From assembly GCF_031451695.1 (NCBI RefSeq), contig NZ_JARWAM010000005.1, positions 124,001 to 188,000 of the forward strand: a stretch of DNA of 64,000 bases, read 5' to 3'. The notes under the pieces are model-generated. The model did not search any database, was not told where the DNA came from, and saw only the letters and a program-made list of their open reading frames with translations. Of this stretch, positions 62,201 to 64,000 are shown piece after piece. The position numbers and the translations under genes are program-made. Each line of letters starts with the position of its first letter. The stretch's first letter is position 1. This DNA comes from Franzmannia qiaohouensis (GTDB lineage Bacteria; Pseudomonadota; Gammaproteobacteria; Pseudomonadales; Halomonadaceae).

Positions 62201-63658
62201 TCAGTGGGTTTCTTGAGGCGTCGGTGCCGCCAGGGCCGGCTTGACCAATCCCTGCCAGGCCGCCACCACGCCGACGTTGAGGAGCATCGCCCAGACACCG
62301 GCGTGCCAGCCCAGCGGCGAGCTCCAGGCAAACTCCATCAGCAGGTAAGCCAGGCTGCCGACCAGTGCGCCGGCCATGACGCTGGCACGACGTAGCCGCG
62401 GCAGGAACAGCGCGCCGAGCACCATCGGGAACAGCTGCACGATCAGGCCGTAGGCGCCGAGCAGCAGCAGTACCAGCGAGGCGGGGTTGGCCAGCGCGAA
62501 CAGGTAGGCGATCAGCGACAGGCCGAGCACGCTCCAGCGCGTCACGCTCACCGAGGCCTTCTCGCTGGCGCCCTTCATCAGCGTGGGGCCGACCACGTCG
62601 CGGACCAGCACGATGGCGGCGGTATGCGCCAGGTTGGCGCCGGTGGACATGGCCGCCGCCAGCGCGCCGGAGAGCATCAGGCCGATCACCCAGGGCGAGA
62701 AGTTGGCGACATCCATCACCATGCGCAGCAGCACGGTATCGGCACGCACCAGCGGGTCGTCGGCAAACACCAGCACCCCGGCGAAACCGATGAACAGCAG
62801 CGGCACCAGCAGGTAGGCGTAGAGCGGATAGAAGACGCTGACCTTGCGCAGGGTCTTGCCGCTGTCGGCGGAGTAGAACTTCATGAACAGGTGCGGCCAC
62901 ATGGCCCCACCGAAGGCGCTGACCAGCACCGCGGTGCTGAAGTAGCCCCAGTTCATGCCAGTGGCCCCGGGCATGGTCAGGTACTCGGGCATGGTCAGTT
63001 GGATCTGGCTGAACATCTCGCCGACCCCGCCGTAGAGGCGCTCGGAGATCGACAGGCCGAGGAACCAGGCGATGGCGATCATCATGATGCCCTGCACCAG
63101 GTTGGTCCAGCCGATGCCGTTGAGGCCGCTGCAGAACACGTAGGCAGCGACCACCACAAAGGCCAGCAGCGCCCCCAGCCAGAAGGGAATCAGTCCATCG
63201 GTGGCGGCCTGGAATAGCAGCCCGGCACCGGCGATCTGGATGGTCAGGTAGGGCACCAGGGCCAGCACGCCGATCACCCCGGCCAGGATGCCCAACGCTT
63301 TGCTCTGGTAGTGGTCGGCGATCATGTCGCCCTGGGTCAGGTAGCCCTTCTGGCGCCCCAACTCGGCGACCCGCGGGCCCATGGCCCAGATGGTGATCGG
63401 CACCAGCGACAGGTAGGCGAGGATGTAGAAGGCCGGCGCGCCGTGCTGATAGCTCCAGCCCGGCGCCCCCAGGAAGGCGAAGGCGGAGAAGATCTCGGCG
63501 CCGAGGATGAAGAACAGGATCACCATGCCGACGTGGCGCCCGCCGGCCACGTAGCCCTCGAGGCTCGAACTCTGCTGCCCCCGGGCGCGCAGCCCCACCA
63601 ACAGCACCAGGGCGAGATAGGTCAGGGTGATACCGACGACGATCAGCGAATCATTCAT
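62201..63658 (-). CDS. Sodium:solute symporter (SSS family)
   Basis: A 485-residue carrier with about 13 membrane segments. SSS features include EGYVAGGRHVGMVILFFILGAE, GYLTQGDMIADHYQS, YVFCSGLNGIGWTNLVQG and MLSGALAAAMSTGANLAHTAA (Na+ site helix). Relatives carry pantothenate, proline or short acids; the amidohydrolase neighbour suggests an amino-acid conjugate or its product. ATG 63658 is preferred, with GGAGGT seven bases upstream. Its start overlaps the end of the small upstream partner gene by eight bases. Confidence 0.89.
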   Translation of the reverse strand: MNDSLIVVGITLTYLALVLLVGLRARGQQSSSLEGYVAGGRHVGMVILFFILGAEIFSAFAFLGAPGWSYQHGAPAFYILAYLSLVPITIWAMGPRVAELGRQKGYLTQGDMIADHYQSKALGILAGVIGVLALVPYLTIQIAGAGLLFQAATDGLIPFWLGALLAFVVVAAYVFCSGLNGIGWTNLVQGIMMIAIAWFLGLSISERLYGGVGEMFSQIQLTMPEYLTMPGATGMNWGYFSTAVLVSAFGGAMWPHLFMKFYSADSGKTLRKVSVFYPLYAYLLVPLLFIGFAGVLVFADDPLVRADTVLLRMVMDVANFSPWVIGLMLSGALAAAMSTGANLAHTAAIVLVRDVVGPTLMKGASEKASVSVTRWSVLGLSLIAYLFALANPASLVLLLLGAYGLIVQLFPMVLGALFLPRLRRASVMAGALVGSLAYLLMEFAWSSPLGWHAGVWAMLLNVGVVAAWQGLVKPALAAPTPQETH

Positions 63659-63863
63659 GGCGGCCACCTCCGTGACGAATCACGTAGGCCAGCCACATGC
63701 CGATGAACAGCACCAGCATCCACAGGATGTACCAGAAGAACAGAAACGGCAGGCCCATGACGGTGGGCTCGATGCGATTGGCGATCAGGGCCCCCGGCCA
63801 GATCATGGCCAGGGTGCACAGCGCGAAGTGCAGCCCCGTCAGCAGGTGGTAGGTCTTGGTCAT
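63651..63863 (-). CDS. Small membrane partner of the SSS symporter (DUF3311-like)
   Basis: A 70-residue protein with two hydrophobic helices (about 8-28 and 39-62: FLFFWYILWMLVLFIGMWLA). Proteins of this size and pattern sit directly upstream of SSS symporters in many genomes (DUF3311 type) and are thought to assist or regulate them. Its last codons overlap the symporter start. The 137 bases from 63864 to the window edge include an AT-rich stretch that probably carries the promoter. Confidence 0.8.
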   Translation of the reverse strand: MTKTYHLLTGLHFALCTLAMIWPGALIANRIEPTVMGLPFLFFWYILWMLVLFIGMWLAYVIRHGGGRHE

Positions 63864-64000
63864 GGCAGTCGTCCAGCTCGCCGATGGCGAGTCTTGTTAT
63901 GGGTTGTGCCTTGACTATGGCGCACGCCTTTCGATAGCAAAAATATGGCTTTTAGATATCAGCCATACTGTTACGGCATGGGCATGCCCCATGGAAAAGG

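Overview
The window is GC-rich, densely coded DNA from a gammaproteobacterium, most likely a halophile of the Halomonas group. This assignment is an inference from gene content (BCCT osmolyte-type transporter, NhaC-type antiporters, TAXI-TRAP transport, a complete PQQ/alcohol oxidation island) and codon style; there is no rRNA or other marker. No tRNA, rRNA, CRISPR array, prophage or transposase gene was seen.

Layout. (A) 1-8.1 kb: housekeeping and accessory genes: a VRR-NUC nuclease running off the left edge, a YihY membrane protein, a membrane-anchored retropepsin-like protease, a flavin reductase, a GAF/degenerate-GGDEF/EAL protein of lower GC, a TauE-type permease and an MFS protein. (B) 8.3-11 kb: a periplasmic protein made of two tandem solute-binding domains, translationally coupled to a membrane diguanylate cyclase. 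(C) 11-15.5 kb: a VOC protein, a small helical protein, a TelA-family protein, a secreted four-repeat PPC-like protein and a membrane/coiled-coil protein. (D) 15.6-25.4 kb: an agmatine/polyamine catabolic cluster (M20 carbamoylase-type hydrolase, class III aminotransferase, two NhaC-type carriers, agmatine deiminase, acetylpolyamine-deacetylase-like protein) bracketed by two paralogous LuxR-type regulators. (E) 25.5-38.2 kb: a small glycine-rich lipoprotein, an extensin-like protein, then a carboxylate-catabolism locus. On the minus strand is an operon with a fused TAXI-TRAP permease, two paralogous TAXI binding proteins, a 2-hydroxyacid dehydrogenase and a CMD protein. Divergent from it, after LysR and GntR regulators, lie a CoA transferase, an aconitase-family hydratase and an HMG-CoA-lyase-like enzyme. 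(F) 38.3-43.4 kb: a short membrane protein, BCCT transporter, LLM oxidoreductase and AzlCD exporter. (G) 43.5-60.8 kb: a PQQ-dependent alcohol oxidation island. It has a PQQ alcohol dehydrogenase carrying the extra Asp typical of lanthanide-dependent enzymes, cytochrome c550 PedF, two periplasmic binding proteins, a beta-propeller, an ABC exporter-type pair, two small secreted proteins, pqqABCDE and pqqF, and glutathione-dependent formaldehyde oxidation genes (frmA and gfa). (H) 60.9-63.9 kb: an M20 amidohydrolase with an SSS symporter and its small partner.

How the parts work together. In region G alcohols would be oxidised in the periplasm by the quinoprotein, electrons pass to PedF, PQQ comes from the adjacent pqq genes, and any formaldehyde is cleared by Gfa/FrmA. 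In region D agmatine would pass through N-carbamoylputrescine and putrescine to 4-aminobutanal. No nitrilase-type AguB is present, and the M20 hydrolase is a candidate replacement.

The most unusual non-genic structure is a TA-flanked miniature repeat with inverted ends. It occurs twice (42717-42982 and 56043-56187), each time inserted exactly at the stop codon of a gene (azlD-like and pqqE) and supplying a new TAG stop. A related internal module lies at about 40433-40610.
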